Positions 63,892 through 64,000 of a stretch of 64,000 bases of DNA are shown piece after piece. The notes beneath the pieces are model-generated. The model had not been told where the DNA came from. It did not search any database and saw only the letters and a program-made list of their open reading frames with translations. Position 1 is the first letter of the stretch; every line of letters starts with the position of its first letter. Location: assembly GCF_003201935.1 (NCBI RefSeq), contig NZ_QJJL01000003.1, positions 620,001-684,000 of the forward strand, written 5' to 3'. A program made the position numbers and the translations under genes. Source of the stretch: Loktanella sp. PT4BL. Its GTDB lineage: Bacteria; Pseudomonadota; Alphaproteobacteria; Rhodobacterales; Rhodobacteraceae.

Positions 63892-64000
63892 TTATTCGGC
63901 CGGTTCAGTGGCGTTTGGCTTGGTCTCTTCGGCTTTCTTGCGGCTGAAGAGGGCCCCGATTTTCTGGCCACCTTGCACAAGGCCACCGGGCAGGAAGATC
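63892..64000 (-). CDS. livM: ABC transporter permease (LivM-like), C-terminal end (truncated by window edge)
   Basis: A minus-strand frame enters from the right edge and ends at TAA (63894-63892). The visible 35 residues read as [21 protein letters not shown] followed by an acidic tail. FxPxGL(V/A) close to the C-terminus is typical of LivM-type permeases. It lies 11 bases before livG, so livM-livG-livF form one operon. Confidence 0.8.
   Translation of the reverse strand, partial: IFLPGGLVQGGQKIGALFSRKKAEETKPNATEPAE

Overview
The window reads as a chromosomal segment of an alphaproteobacterium of the order Rhodobacterales, most likely the Roseobacter group. The evidence is a soxBDAG sarcosine oxidase operon, an NDUFA12-type complex I subunit, a tRNA-His without an encoded G-1 and with A73, a GTTC-N7-GTTC LexA operator, a SAM-II riboswitch, GANTC clusters, a hybrid RibB-X protein, and small families (DUF6324, DUF4389, HlyU-like, DUF2155) typical of that order. 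Genus is not assigned. Genes are dense, often overlap by 1 or 4 bp, and are mostly housekeeping. No prophage, transposase, integrase or CRISPR array was seen.

Layout. 1-367: 5' part of a TadE/TadG-like pilus protein. 804-5819: soxBDAG. 5896-9972: dnaG and rpoD, with four GANTC sites in front of rpoD. 10107-12876: HlyU-like protein, TPR-sulfotransferase, a small secreted protein and a YjbQ protein. 13036-21428: nrdR-ribD, then ribE-orf-ribBX-ribH-nusB. Between ribD and ribE lies an inverted capsule pair, kpsS-kpsC. 21478-24858: small membrane proteins (one of 48 aa), the SOS-regulated DNA repair gene mmcB behind a LexA operator, a GNAT acetyltransferase, tRNA-His and a pseudouridine synthase. 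25021-27306: rpoH behind a heat-shock-type promoter, an oxidoreductase and a DUF4389 protein. 27390-31874 (minus): oligoendopeptidase F and the ATP-dependent DNA ligase/exonuclease pair. 31979-39486: threonine ammonia-lyase, lysophospholipase/SCP2, a TPR protein, a SUV3-like helicase with an HslR-like partner, and a permease/ArsR pair with its operator.

40113-50909: fdxA, carD, purD, a membrane protein with xseA, alkB with a small secreted protein, an orphan NuoE-NuoF fusion, ftsY with 15 copies of a hexanucleotide repeat, a 32-codon coupled ORF, a DMT transporter and ispZ. 50906-55696: PilZ, GST and hydrolase genes on the minus strand, then metZ behind a SAM-II riboswitch plus terminator, and folE2. 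55844-61753: clpP, clpX, a RidA protein, the NDUFA12 protein, DUF2155, aat, accC and accB. 61872-64000 (minus): an Ala/Pro-rich protein and the ATPases and permease end of a branched-chain amino-acid ABC transporter.

No wholly new multi-gene system is evident. The points most worth a second look are the riboswitch-terminator device at metZ, the degenerate second domain of RibBX, the NuoE-NuoF fusion without a catalytic partner, the GANTC cluster before rpoD, the dispersed GTAAGGTGG palindromes, the perfect 27-bp inverted repeat near 27350, and several genes or elements too small for routine calling.
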